From contig BSQZ01000128.1 of assembly GCA_033239005.1 (NCBI GenBank), positions 602,001-666,000 of the forward strand: 64,000 bases of DNA. The letters are read 5' to 3'. This stretch comes from Lamellibrachia satsuma. Its lineage: Eukaryota > Annelida > Polychaeta > Sabellida > Siboglinidae. Shown here piece by piece: positions 50,301 through 63,800 of this stretch. The notes beneath the pieces are model-generated. The model was given only the letters and a program-made list of their open reading frames with translations, was not told where the DNA came from and did no database searches. Made by a program: the position numbers and the translations under genes. Positions within the stretch are counted from its first letter, which is position 1. The number at the start of each line of letters is the position of its first letter.

Positions 50301-53300
50301 ATACCAATTTGTTACTACAGTGTACATTTGCCACTACCTAAGAAAACCTGGCTTAAGTTGGAAAATTCACAAACTGAGATTTCAGTAGTTGAGCATTAAT
50401 TTCTGAATATGAAACAAAAAACACTCTGTCAAATTTACGCAAACTAAAAGTGGCATTTTATTCATTAAAAGGTAAAATAAATAATCTTAATGACACAATT
50501 TGGTAGGTGTGTTAATTAAATTACAATGAAGCCGATTTTTATTAAATCATGAATTTGATATTTTGAACACAACTTATGCTAGGTTTTCTCATGCAAAGTC
50601 ACATATGTGCATATCAATACATTAACCCCTAAAATGCCACAGGGGTGATATTAAGAAAATCACAATTGAAGTTTGGCAAAGATAATCCAGTAAATAGGAC
50701 AGTAGCAATATTATTTGATGGATTTCAATGCAATAACTTGTTCTAATACTGTATCAGTAATAACTAATAACCTGGTTGTGTTGTCAACAACAACGTGGTA
50801 CTACCAGGTTTTCTTTACGTGTACCGCATTCAACTTATTAAGCGTACATGCCCTACTTGGTGTACATCCTCTTTTTTAATTAGCAGGATCCATAATTAAT
50901 GTAATTTGACTAGTGTGAAACAACTGAAGAGTGTCGCCATCTGGTGTTAAACAGTTACCCATGGCCCAATTTTTTGTCAAGCGTACTGTATGCTTATTGG
51001 GTCGAATTCGGTAGTTTACAGTATTTTACAATAAAAACAACCAGACTTCGTACCTTTAACATTGGAGGCAGAAACAATCAAAGACCAATATTGATACCAG
51101 CATCATCCCGGACTTCAGAAACAAAGAAGAAAGCAACGGATTCCATGTAGAAATAAATATTTAGAGACTCGAGTACGTACGTCTTTCATGAGACTGAGAT
51201 GACAACAGCACTGTCTTAGTCGCAGCAACAACAGCAGCATTTGACTGCCACCGTTCTGTGACTGCGACTGTTTCAGCAACGGCCTGCTGCTGTCAGATGA
51301 CTGTGGTTGTCCCGACAATGAGCGGGTGTCATCATTCGCCCACGGATTTGTTGTCGACATCGTAGCCACATTGGTGGCAGAACCAATCAGTTCTCTGTCC
51401 TCGTGTTTCTGGATGTATCGCTGAATGGTAGCTCTAAAACAGCCAATGACAACATGAACATCCTAAGTTCTCTGTCCTCGTGTTTCTGGATGTATTGGTG
51501 AATGGTAAACCTAAAACTGCCAATGACAAACACGAACATCCTAAATTCTCTGTCCGCGTGTTTCTGGATGTATCGCTGAATGGTAGCTCTAAAACAGCCA
51601 ATGACAACATGAACATCCTAAGTTCTCTGTCCTCGTGTTTCTGGATGTATTGGTGAATGGTAAACCTAAAACAGCCAATGACAAACACGAACATCCTAAA
51701 TTCTCTGTCCGCGTGTTTCTGGATGTATTGGTGAATGGTAGACCTAAAACAACCATGAACGTCCTAGGTGTGTTTTATAAAAACTGGAACAGCATTAATT
51801 GAATTAAAGTAGTTTTCGCAATTCATTTAGTCCATCGCGAATAATATATGCTGATGTTCAAATGTGTAGTGCGTGAATAGTTCGTGTAATATGTGCAGCT
51901 GATTTAATAAGAGATCACACTTTTGTTAAAATAATCAAAACAACTGACTTCAATCGTGAGATCAGGTAACGTGTGAAAGTATTGATAGTTTTATGTCATG
52001 GTATACAGAGACAGACTATGCAAAGTCAAAGTTCAAGGTAGGCTGTTGTAGCCGATGTTATAAAGGTTAGATTTTTTTGCGAAATGAGTGGGGAATGAGA
52101 TGCGAAAAATCGTTGAGATGGCTTTAGATTAAAACTATTTAACCAAATTAATGATGGATAGCACCAAACAGAACAGTTTCTTGAGCATACACAGGAGATG
52201 TAATCTTTCTTGAGTGTATAAATGACTATTGTGTAATCATTTAAAAACATCAATGGAATTAAATAAAATTAAATTACACATGTCACAAAGTATCTGTGAA
52301 GTATCCCCATTGTCTGCTACCTACTGGGTAACCTAGACAAAGTGTCTGTGAAGTATCCCCATTGTCTGCTACCTACTGGGTAACCTAGTCAAAGTATCTG
52401 TGAAGTATCCCCATTGTCTGCTACCTACTGGGTAACCTAGACAAAGTATCTGTGAGGTATCCCCATTGTCTGCTACCTACTGGGTAACCTAGACAAAGCA
52501 TATATGAGTGAGTACCCAATGCAAAGTATCTATGAAGTATCGCCACTGACTTTGACTGAGCGAAGATCTTCTCGTAGATGACTCTCTCCTCGGCAGACAG
52601 CTCCAACTGATGAGTGATGCTGCGTTTCTCAGGCAACTCCACCTGTAAACAAACACAATCTCATCTAAAGCTAGTTGCACATTGTGGAACATCTGCTGCA
52701 CAGTGTGTTAATTCAACTTTAAAACGATCAGTCATGCTGGTCCGCAACTCAACAAACAGCACACTGTTTGGTGTGTGTTGGATTCAGGCCAAACCACAAC
52801 AGATCCAGAAAATAATGCTAGGATCACGGCGACGAGCATACAAGTTCCAGCAACTTTAATTGTGCAATGTACAGTGACCAGTCACATTCAGTCAAGGTAT
52901 GTAAGCTGGCCTAGTCGCATCATCACGACATGGAAACCGTTGCTGCAAGTCGTAAAAACATGCAACAAAAACGTTCATCAGACAATGTTTGCCTAGCATA
53001 ATACAACGGGTGTCTGTCTACCAAGAGTCAACGTAGTGTGGTAGTTACTGTGGTAGCATATATGCTTAACACAAGCTGACTGACCAGAAAGTGACCACCG
53101 TAAGGTGACCATCCTACTGACCAGTGGTTTTCCTCCGGTGCCTGTCTGGTCCTTGGTACGTCTCAGTAGAAGTGTCTTCACCAACATGTTCAGTCTTTGG
53201 GTCCCCTTCGCTGAAAACATAACGTGTACAGGTAACTATGTCACAGATTTAATTTATAACATAAAATTATCAAATATATATATATATATACATATCAAAA

Positions 53301-54756
53301 TAAATTAATCCATTAAATTCCAGCTCAGTGCATTACAGTGTAGACAGTTTGAAAGAAACTCTGTAATATTATTTCCGGCTGAACAGAGAAAATTCGCCAA
53401 GTTCACCAGAAAATGTGATTAACCCATCAGGCCCGAGGATTTTATTAAAACATGCCGCCATGTTCCCAGGATTTCTGGCAAATTTCGAACGATTTTACCT
53501 CTTTGTGTTAAAAAATCTGTAGAAAAAAAACTATTCAATATTAACAATTACAAGTTATGTTTATTTTGAAGAGTAGTAATTTCTCCACATGCATGTATAC
53601 ATAGAAATAGGATATATTAATAAAATGTTGACATTTGATCACAATTTGCAAAGACAAAATAGTACATTTGTTAAAACATTGAAAGTTGCGACTGACATTT
53701 GACAATGATCCCATGCTATAACCCTAGGCAACTCAGCGAAGAAAATGTAGGTATATTTGTTAACTTTGCACCAATGAAAACATTATCAAATTCTGACGGT
53801 TATTTTTCAGGTTACACCATATTTTATCATGACAAATATAGAAATAAAAATTTTCGAGATAGCGTGAACAAAACTGATGAAAATCAAGATTTCCGAAAGG
53901 GTAACACATGCATGTAACGAGCTGTTGTTGCTGCAAAATGTATCTGCTAGGGTGTGGCAAAATTTGGTAGCGTTTAGTTCAGTAGTTATTAGCCAGGATT
54001 TTTTTGAATAGTGGGTCTTGTATGCGGCCAGTGGCGGCCATTCCAGGACTGCACAGAGAGGCCGGCCGCGGCCGTTGTGGGTGTCTAATGGGTTAACAAA
54101 ACAGATATTTAACTTGATGCCGGTGATAGCCACCAACCCACCGGACTTGTTGTCCACCTGACGCTTCCACAACTTGTATTCATCAAACGGCGAACAGCGG
54201 AGAAACCTAAAACACACAACCAAGACACATAGGCTTCTAGGTGGAGAATGTTAAAGCATTGTTTCATATTCAGAGATGAGACTTATTCAGGGTGAATGAC
54301 GTGCCACATAGAATTTCTCAGTTTTACACAAACCAGAAGGGAGCATTTCCTTACTATCAGGCATGGATCATGCCGGCCTTCGCCACTGGGCACTGCCAAA
54401 TTTAGTATGACAAAACATTTCCAATAATCCCTCGCGCATCACAGAGATTTGGACATAACCTTTCTCAGGTGGACTTTTGTAGCCAGAATAAAATGCCTAA
54501 TACTATGCATGTTTTTCATTGTATTCATAGAGCAGCTATAGGAAGGAAAAACATTTGAAGGCTTTCGGGGCAAAACGCAGTCCATTTTTTTTCTGAGAAA
54601 AACTCACTTCTGTGTTTCGTCCTCAGAGCGTAAATGGAAACTTGTACGTGATATTGGAAAATCTTTAGAATGTAACGTCAAACAAAATGGTAGCTGAAAT
54701 CTAATTTTTTACTGCCGATTTCAATCATGAAATTTTGCCCATTCAGAAATGTTGCC

Positions 54757-54831
<75 letters not shown>

Positions 54832-57800
54832 CAATTCTGGGCAAAATGCAATAAACACCATTCAGGCGACATTTCTGAATGGGCAATATATATATATGTG
54901 TGTACATGACAATGGTGCAATAAATGTTTCGTACGAATGGCAGTAAAGTTGTGGTACTTTCTATCCCATCATGCAATACATGTACAATACAATGTACGTC
55001 TACCACCATGAAACTGCCTCACAACAGTGGCATCACCTGGTGGGCTGGAAATAGCCAGTGACAGACGTGTACCAACCTCAGTAGCGAATACATATCTAAC
55101 AGGTCGTTCTGGATAGGGGTGCCAGTGAGCGCCCAGCGACTTCGCGCCCTCAGACGACATATAGACAGGGCAGTCAGACTCTTGTGATTCTTGATACTAT
55201 GGGCCTCGTCCAGCACGATACGTGCCCACGCCACACGCAGTAGCTTTGACTGGTCGGTGGTGGCGCCATCTATATCCTGCACAGATGCCACACTGTCATA
55301 AGAGTCGTGGAAGAATTTTTTCTTAATACAAACGTTGTCATAGTAGATAATAAATTTCCCCATGAAAAGTTTTTCAAACTTTTTTATTGCACGCAGCTTG
55401 AGAAATATCTATCTAGAATTATCAACTCAGTACAGCCAGCAAGTGAAAAGATTACCTAATCTAAAATAGCTAATTTGTAGATACAGCAACTCAACTGTAC
55501 TTCTTTATGTGGACAAGTGTTCTCATCAAATGTTTGTAATCTTGCATATTACCAGACCAAAAGACAAAAAGAAATTAAACAAACACAAATACTACAATTT
55601 GTCCAGTATTTACTAAACCCTCAACTGGCTATTAATCTTCAAAAACAGTCCGGATATGAAATGCAGAAAACATGAATTCATAATTTGAAACTAACACTTG
55701 GTGCAGGCCCACCCTGCTATCTTGCTGCTACCTTTCCCCAGCCTCCCAACAAAGACCACTATTTAAATTATGTCCAGCCTCCCAACAAAGACCACCAGTT
55801 AAATTATGTCCAGCCTCCCAACAAAGACCACCAGTTAAATTATGTCCAGCCTCCCAACAAAGCCCACCAGTTATGTCCAACCTCCCAACAAAGACCATCA
55901 GTTACGTCCAGTCTCCCAACGAAGACCACCAGTTATGTCCAGCCTCCCAACAAACACCACCAGTTACGTCCAGCCTCCCAACAAAGACCATCAGTTACGT
56001 CCAGCCTCCCAATAAAGACCATCAGTTACGTCCAGCCTCCCAACAAAGACCACCAGCTACGTCCAGCCTCCCAACAAAGACCATCAGTTACGTCCAGCCT
56101 CCCAACAAAGACCACCAGTTATGTCCAGCCTCCCAACAAAGACCACCAGTTACATCCAGCTTCCCAACAAAGATCATCAGTTACATCCAGCCTCCCAACA
56201 AAGACCACCAGTTATGTCCAGCCTCCCAACAAAGACCACTAATTACGTCCAGCCTCCCAACAAAGACCACCATTCATGTCCAGCCTCCCCAAAAAGACCA
56301 CCTGTTATGTCCAGCCTCCCAACAAAGACCACCAGTTATGTCCAGCCTCCCAACAACAACCACCAATCATGTCCAGCCTCCCAACAAAGCCCAACAGTTA
56401 CATCCAGCCTCCCAACAAAGACCACCAGTTACATCCAGCCTCCCAACAAAGACCAACAGTCATGTCCAGCCTCCCAACAAAGCCCAACAGTTACATCCAG
56501 CCTCCCAACAAAGACCACCAGTTACGTCCAGCCTCCCAATAAAGACCACCAGTTATGTCCAGCCTCCCAACAAAGACCACCAGTCATGTCCAGCCTCCAA
56601 CAAAGCCCAACATTTACATCCAGCCTCCCAACAAAGACCACCAGTTATGTCCAGCCTCCCAACAAAGACCACCAGTCATGCCCTACCGAGTCGGTGGCTG
56701 GCATTTCATGCGCCCGTTTGTTCTGTTTCATCTCCTCTGGGACGCCGACCTCCTTGCTCACGATGTTGTAAGTCGTCAACACAACATCTGCTTTGGCAAG
56801 TCTGATGTCGACAACAGTAAGACGTCTTATGGTCATGCTAATACAGGGTGCATGCAACTTTAGGCTGATGGCATTTAAAACCAATACTTAAAAATTCAAG
56901 ACCTTTTCCATGACAAAGTCAATACAAAATAACAATGAAAATTGTTGTTCAAAGACAAGTAGACTTGACTGAGTGCATTCCACCTTTGTCGAATTATAGC
57001 CTAGGTGTAGATTTAGTTTGGTGAAATCATATTTCAGACCTTTCTTTGAAAATTCCCATTTTAAAACCTCTTTAAACTCTTAAAAATGAAAGACCCATTT
57101 AACATCTAGAGTGTCAACACAACTCACAATCTTCAAAAGTTTCAGCTCTCTAAATTCAATAATTATAAAACAAATTGCTCCAACATGTCTCTGTAAGATT
57201 TTTCAAGACCCCATGCAGTCAGTTTGGGGTGGGTTGGATTTTCAACATTTTGGCTTCTTTCGTTGTAATGTTTGTTCTGCCAAAACTGCTACAAATTGCT
57301 ATAAATCGGCCTCAAGTATCCATGATGTGACATGACTAAGAACTAAATTATCAAAGTTAAACAATATTTTACTTTCCAGAAACACAAACTCAAAATTGTC
57401 ACATTAAATGACACGTTTTCTGTGAAAAATGTGATAATCACAAATATGAGCTGATCAATTCTAAAAGAAATAATCCAAGATATACCTTGACTTTTCAGAA
57501 TTATGCAAACCCATACATTCACTTTCCACGGCACATTTCACTTTCCATGGCACATATTGCACAAGAAACAGGGAAGAAGAGGTTGGCACTGACTTGAGGA
57601 CGTCGGACTCTCTGTTGGGGCCATGATAGATGACCACTTTGAGCAGCCGGCGTCGACATCGCTGTTCTATTTCTTTCGCCCACTGGTGGACCAGCGATGC
57701 AGGACAAACTACCAGGGTCGCGTCTGACATGATCACGGAACTCCCAGCTGGAAGACACGGGAGAAATGTCAACGAATGATATGAAAGAAAGAACAAGTTT

Positions 57801-60800
57801 TAAGCTTTGTTCTCAATTCATTTAGCCCATCAGTTTGTTGATGTTAAAAACTGTACTGCGTGAATAGTTTAAGTAATAAGTTTAATTAATAAACACAGCT
57901 GGTTTAATAAAATGGGGTGCTTAAACTTTTATGAAAATCATCAAAATAATCGGCTTTGACCGTAAGATCAAGCAACATGTAAAAAGTGTCAGTAGCTTCA
58001 TGTCAAAGATCAACTTCGTCGCTTTATTGCTAAATTTTTATTGAAATCAGTCACAAAATGACAAGCAACTTGTAAAAAGTGTCAGTAGCTTCATGTCAAA
58101 GATCAACTTCGTCGCTTTGTTGCTAAATTTTTATTGAAATCAGTCACAAAATGACAAGCAACTTGTAAAAAGTGTCAGTAGCTTCATGTCAAAGATCAAC
58201 TTCGTCGCTTTATTGCTAAATTTTTATTTAAATCAGTCACAAATAATTGAATGGTCTGTCCGATGATTTCACCAAAACTAAATAACACATTTATACAAAT
58301 TCAGTCAATAAGAGACTTAGTCAGAGGGCCAAACATTTCCGATGGAAAGTTTTCAGTCACTGTGTATTTAATTTCCTAGTTTACATTTAAGATTTAAAAA
58401 AAATTGGGCCACGGAAAAATGTCAGGGAGTCTGTTCTTATAAGTGTACACCAAGTGTTTATCTAGACAATGAGGTAACTGTTTAGCACTGATGGTGTCAT
58501 TTGGTGACTAGTGTAGAACAACTGAAAAGTTGTGCCAACTGTTTAACACCAGATGGCGACACTCTTCAGTTGTTTCACACTAGTCAAATTACAATAATTA
58601 TGGATTGTGCTGATTAAAAAATGGGGTGTATGCTAATTAGGGCATGTACGCTTAATAGGTCAAATATGGTATATCCTTAGACCAGACTAAAGGGAAGATT
58701 CACTTTTCCGGGCAAGCCACTCTTCCTCTTCCTTCTTCCCCATCTCCCCGGCTGCCTTCCTTGCTTCCCGTTGCTTGACCACCAAGGCAATCATTGTGAG
58801 CGTCTTCCCCAGTCCCATGTCATCCGCTGACAAGGAAACACTTCATCAGGCGTCAGTAGAACCAACACATCCAACGTTCTACCGTGAGATAACTAAGTTA
58901 TCTCATGAGATAACTAAGAATGAGATAACTTATAGAGCAAACAAATATCCAACAAACTGGTTTTGTAAAGAAAATCTGATCACATATTATGGAAGATGGG
59001 TCAGTTGACAACAAAATAACTGGATTTTTACACGGAAATCACAAAAGTTAAAGGTCAAATGTTTTATCGTTTTTATTGTAAAATCATGCTATATATTTGA
59101 AACTGTGTGTTCTAACATCTTACATCTTGATCACATAAAGGTGCTTTAACGAACCATGATTTCATTAATATAATTTGATTGCTATTTGTTTATGACCCTT
59201 GACCTTGCCATTCATATCATGCCATGATAACATGCTATTCGGGACCAAACATTCAAACAGATAGTGATCAAGTGTTATAGCATATAGTTGTCCTCTCTGC
59301 TGAATTTTTACCAGACCCAGTTAAAAGTAATTTAACAGTCTGTCCACTAATTTCACCAAAAATATATTAAAAAAGTTATACAAGTCAACATGTCATAGTG
59401 GATATGGAATAGGCTTATTTTTGGGCGAAATGATCCTGAAAGAAGCCAAACAAATGTATTGAAGAACCTTTAAAGCAAAACAATAGTCAAGGTTTCGGCG
59501 CAATGCACCTAAAAGAGATAATAAAAACTAACCATGTGTAACTAAAATCAAGAATATCATGCCAGTGGTTTACTCAAAATGTGTTCTAGAAGTGGGAGAT
59601 TCCGGCCATCTCTCTGGTTGACCGAGGGCTGACATGTTAACCAGCGTGACTGATAAGCGCATGCGCAGTTCTATGAAATCGAGGTAACCTAGACTACAAG
59701 TGACGTATTAAGGGAGGCCGGCATACACAGAACCAACGCAGTCTCAAACAAAGCGGATTAGATTAGTAAACAGAGACCAAAATATGTTACATAAGTTGAA
59801 TTTGTATGCAAACAGCATGGCCATATTCCGTTGGCAAGTATAGGAATAGGTGTATAGGTGATATATATTTTCATTTTCTGAGCGAATATTGCCACACTCA
59901 TGACGTAGGGTTATCTGACAGCACGGCCCACGAAATTAAAATGCTGTGTTCAATAAGGTTTTCCTAGTAGATAACTGGCATGATATTCTTAATTGTAGTT
60001 ACAAATGTTTATGTTTTAGTAACTCCTATAGACAACTAGACCAAAAAACATGACTTTTGTTTGCCTCTAAACTAACTCTAACACATGTATAATAAAATGA
60101 AACATCTGTAGTCTCCATGCTCTAAGGGCGAGTGTTCTGTCTTTACCCTCTTGCCCAGACGGCATGTCTACATACCCAGGATGCCATGCTCTAAGGGCGA
60201 GTGTTCTGTCTTTACCCTCTTGCCCAGACGGCATGTCTACATACCCAGGATGCCATGCTCTAAGGGCGAGTGTTCTGTCTTTACCCTCTTGCCCAGACGG
60301 CATGTCTACATACCCAGGATGCCATGCTCTAAGGGCGAGTGTTCTGTCTTTACCCTCTTGCCCAGACGGCATGTCTACATACCCAGGATGCCATGCTCTA
60401 AGGGCGAGTGTTCTGTCTTTACCCTCTTGCCCAGACGGCATGTCTACATACCCAGGATGCCATGCTCTAAGGGTGAGTGTTCTGTCTTTACCCTCTTGCG
60501 CAGACAGCATTTCTACATACCCAGGATGCCATGCTCTAAGGGTGAGTGTTCTGTCTTTACCCTCTTGCCCAGACGGCATGTCTACATACCCAGGATGCCA
60601 TGCTCTAAGGACAAACGTTCTGTCTTTACCCTCTTGCCCAGACGGTATGTCTACATACCCAGGATGCCACGCTCTAAGGGTGAGTGTTCTGTCATTACCC
60701 TCTTGCCCAGACGGTATGTCTACATACCCAGGATGCCATGCTCTAAGGGTGAGTGTTCTGTCTTTACCCTCTTGCCCAGACGGCATGTCTACATACCCAG

Positions 60801-63800
60801 GATGCCATGCTCTAAGGGTGAGTGTTCTGTCTTTACCCTCTTGCCCAGACGGCATGTCTACATACCCAGGATGCCATGCTCTAAGGGTGAGTGTTCTGTC
60901 TTTACCCTCTTGCCCGTACGGCATGTCTACATACCCAGGATGCCATGCTCTAAGGGTGAGTGTTCTGTCTTTACCCTCTTGCCCAGACGGCATGTCTACA
61001 TACCCAGGATGCCACGCTCTAAGGGCGAGTGTTCTGTCTTTACCCTCTTGCCCAGACGGTATGTCTACATACCCAGGATGCCCCCCTGGGGGTGCTGTTT
61101 CTCACGCCAGGTCAGCCACGTCAAGGCCTGTCTCTGGTGCGTCATCAGTGGAATGGTCAAGCCGGCTGGATCGTCCACTTCACAGTCAGGTGCTGGCAGT
61201 GACTCCAGTTGGCTGTGGACACAAGATGGACTCGGTCAGTATACAGTGATGAGAACACTTTCACTTAAAGGTATAATATTGCATCATTTTTATCATAAAA
61301 TCATGCTATAATATAAACTATATTTAGTATAACATATTGGCAACCCATGCATATAATATAAATTATATATAGTATAACATATTGAGAGCCCATGCATATA
61401 TGCAACTTTATTCCACAAATAACACTGTCAGTATAAAAAATGTACTATCAAAACACTTTGACATACATTTTCTCTCAATCATGTTTTTTTCATTATATCT
61501 ATCAAAGTAACCTTGCTATCCAAATATGGGTTTGAATGCTGTGTCCCACGTTATTTTCCCTGCACAATACTGGAAGAGGAATCTTATAAATAATATTGTT
61601 GACAGTTATGTTAGTATTACATCTGAACAGTAAGAAAGAACTGAATTGTAAGAATAATAACAAAGAATGGCATCATTAATAAATGTGCCTATATTTCACC
61701 ATTTTGTTTGCTAGCATGAAAAAAAACTGGTATAAAATACTATGTAGTCAGCAAAACCCAATCAACATCACAACTCTGTAAACAAAACGTTATCATTACT
61801 ATTATTATCATAAAATTATTATAAGCTAAATTATTGTATCATGTTCAGAATTATAATATAAAGGGGATCATGAAAGTAAATACAAAGGTAATGTACAATT
61901 ATGTTGTGTCATTGCAGAGAAACATACGTCTAATGTACAATTATGTTGTGTCATTGCAGAGAAACATACGTCTAATGTACAATTATGTTGTGTCATTGCA
62001 GAGAAACATACGTCTAATGTACAATTACGTTGTGTCATTGCAGAGAAACATACGTCTAATGTACAATTACGTTGTGTCATTGCAGAGAAACATACGTCTA
62101 ATGTACAATTACGTTGTGTCATTGCAGAGAAACATACGTCTAATGTACAATAACGTTGTATCATTGCAGAGAAACATACGTCTAATGTACAATTACGTTG
62201 TGTCATTGCAGAGAAACATACGTCTAATGTACAATTACGTTGTGTCATTGCAGAGAAACATACGTCTAATGTACAATTACGTTGTGTCATTGCAGAGAAA
62301 CATACGTCTAATGTACAATTACGTTGTGTCATTGCAGAGAAACATACGTCTAATGTACAATTACGTTGTGTGATTGCAGAGAAACATACGTCTAATGTAC
62401 AATTACGTTGTGTGATTGCAGAGAAACATACGTCTAAACACAAGATTGGCTTACACAGAAAACTTACGTATGCAGTCGTTCCAGAGCTTCCGTGGTTACG
62501 TGACCAACCTCTCGCAACCGAGCCGCTGTCATCCGGCCTCCGTACAGTGCTGCCGCCTGGGGGTTGGCTACCAAACAATGCATGCAAATTTTTTTATACT
62601 CGTCAATCTACTCCACAGATTATTTATTTGTTAGTTCACCAGACTCCACCAAACAGCAAAACACGAGACCATTTGTTAGTTCACCAGACTCCACCAAACA
62701 GCAAAACACGAGAACATTTGTTAGTTCACCAGACTCCACCAAACAGCAAAACACGAGACCATTTGTTAGTTCACCAGACTCCACCAAACAGCAAAACACG
62801 AGAACATTTGTTAGTTCACCAGACTCCACCAAACAGCAAAACACGAGACCATTTGTTAGTTCACCAGACTCCACCAAACAGCAAAACACGAGACCATTTG
62901 TTAGTTCACCAGACTCCACCAAACAGCAAAACACGAGACCATTTGTTAGTTCACCAGACTCCACCAAACAGCAAAACACGAGAACATTTGTTAGTTCACC
63001 AGACTCCACCAAACAGCAAAACACGAGAACATTTGTTAGTTCACCAGACTCCACCAAACAGCAAAACACAAGAACATTTGTTAGTTCACCAGACTCCACC
63101 AAACAGCAAAACACGAGAACATTTGTTAGTTCACCAGACTCCACCAAACAGCAAAACACAAGAACATTTGCATCATCCTAAATAGAAGAAGACGGACATG
63201 TCTTCAGAATGACCTACCAGCAAAAACAGCGTTAACTTGTACCCCAGAAGGGAAAGAGACATACCAAGAACAAGAATAACCAAGGAAGAACTGACACCTG
63301 CTGGGCTGACACGGGGCACAGCGACAAGGAGAGCCCAAGATAGAGGGAATTGGCGAGAACTTGTGTGAGCTTAGCAGAATCATTCTGACATATCTTACAA
63401 AATTGCAAAACATAATAAAACCTCTTCGTTGGAAACAAGTCTAGGAGCTAGCAAGAATTGTACAAAATAGCTACAAAGGGTAATTCGATTGCTCACAGAA
63501 AGCGTAATAACAGGGTGAATAAAAAAAATTAAACTGATGACCCGACATAGTTGATGAACCCCTGAAAGTTTGACGCCCGAGATGCAAAGCGTGTAGGAGT
63601 AGCATAACATACAAACATACATACAAACATTCCTACATTCCTACAAGCACTTGCTGGATTATAGTAAGATATGCGAGTAGTTCAAACCATGATAATGAAA
63701 ATGGAATAATTAACTTACATGCAAACATCTGTTGATAAGCGTGCTGAGACAAGGGCACCGCATGTGTGTACTCAGTCAACTTCACCTGTCTCGGCCCTGC

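Noticed and set aside
55685..56805. Open frames of up to 310 codons ([14 protein letters not shown] repeats)
   Set aside because: Product of a 31-bp array intronic to TTF2; all + frames show the same cycle.
60067..61311. Open frames of 308-386 codons on both strands
   Set aside because: They are the 69-bp array read in frames without stops; the period is a multiple of three.
61834..63185. Open frames of 179-271 codons in both directions
   Set aside because: 42-bp and 45-bp arrays flanking TTF2 exon 2; no splice or motif support.
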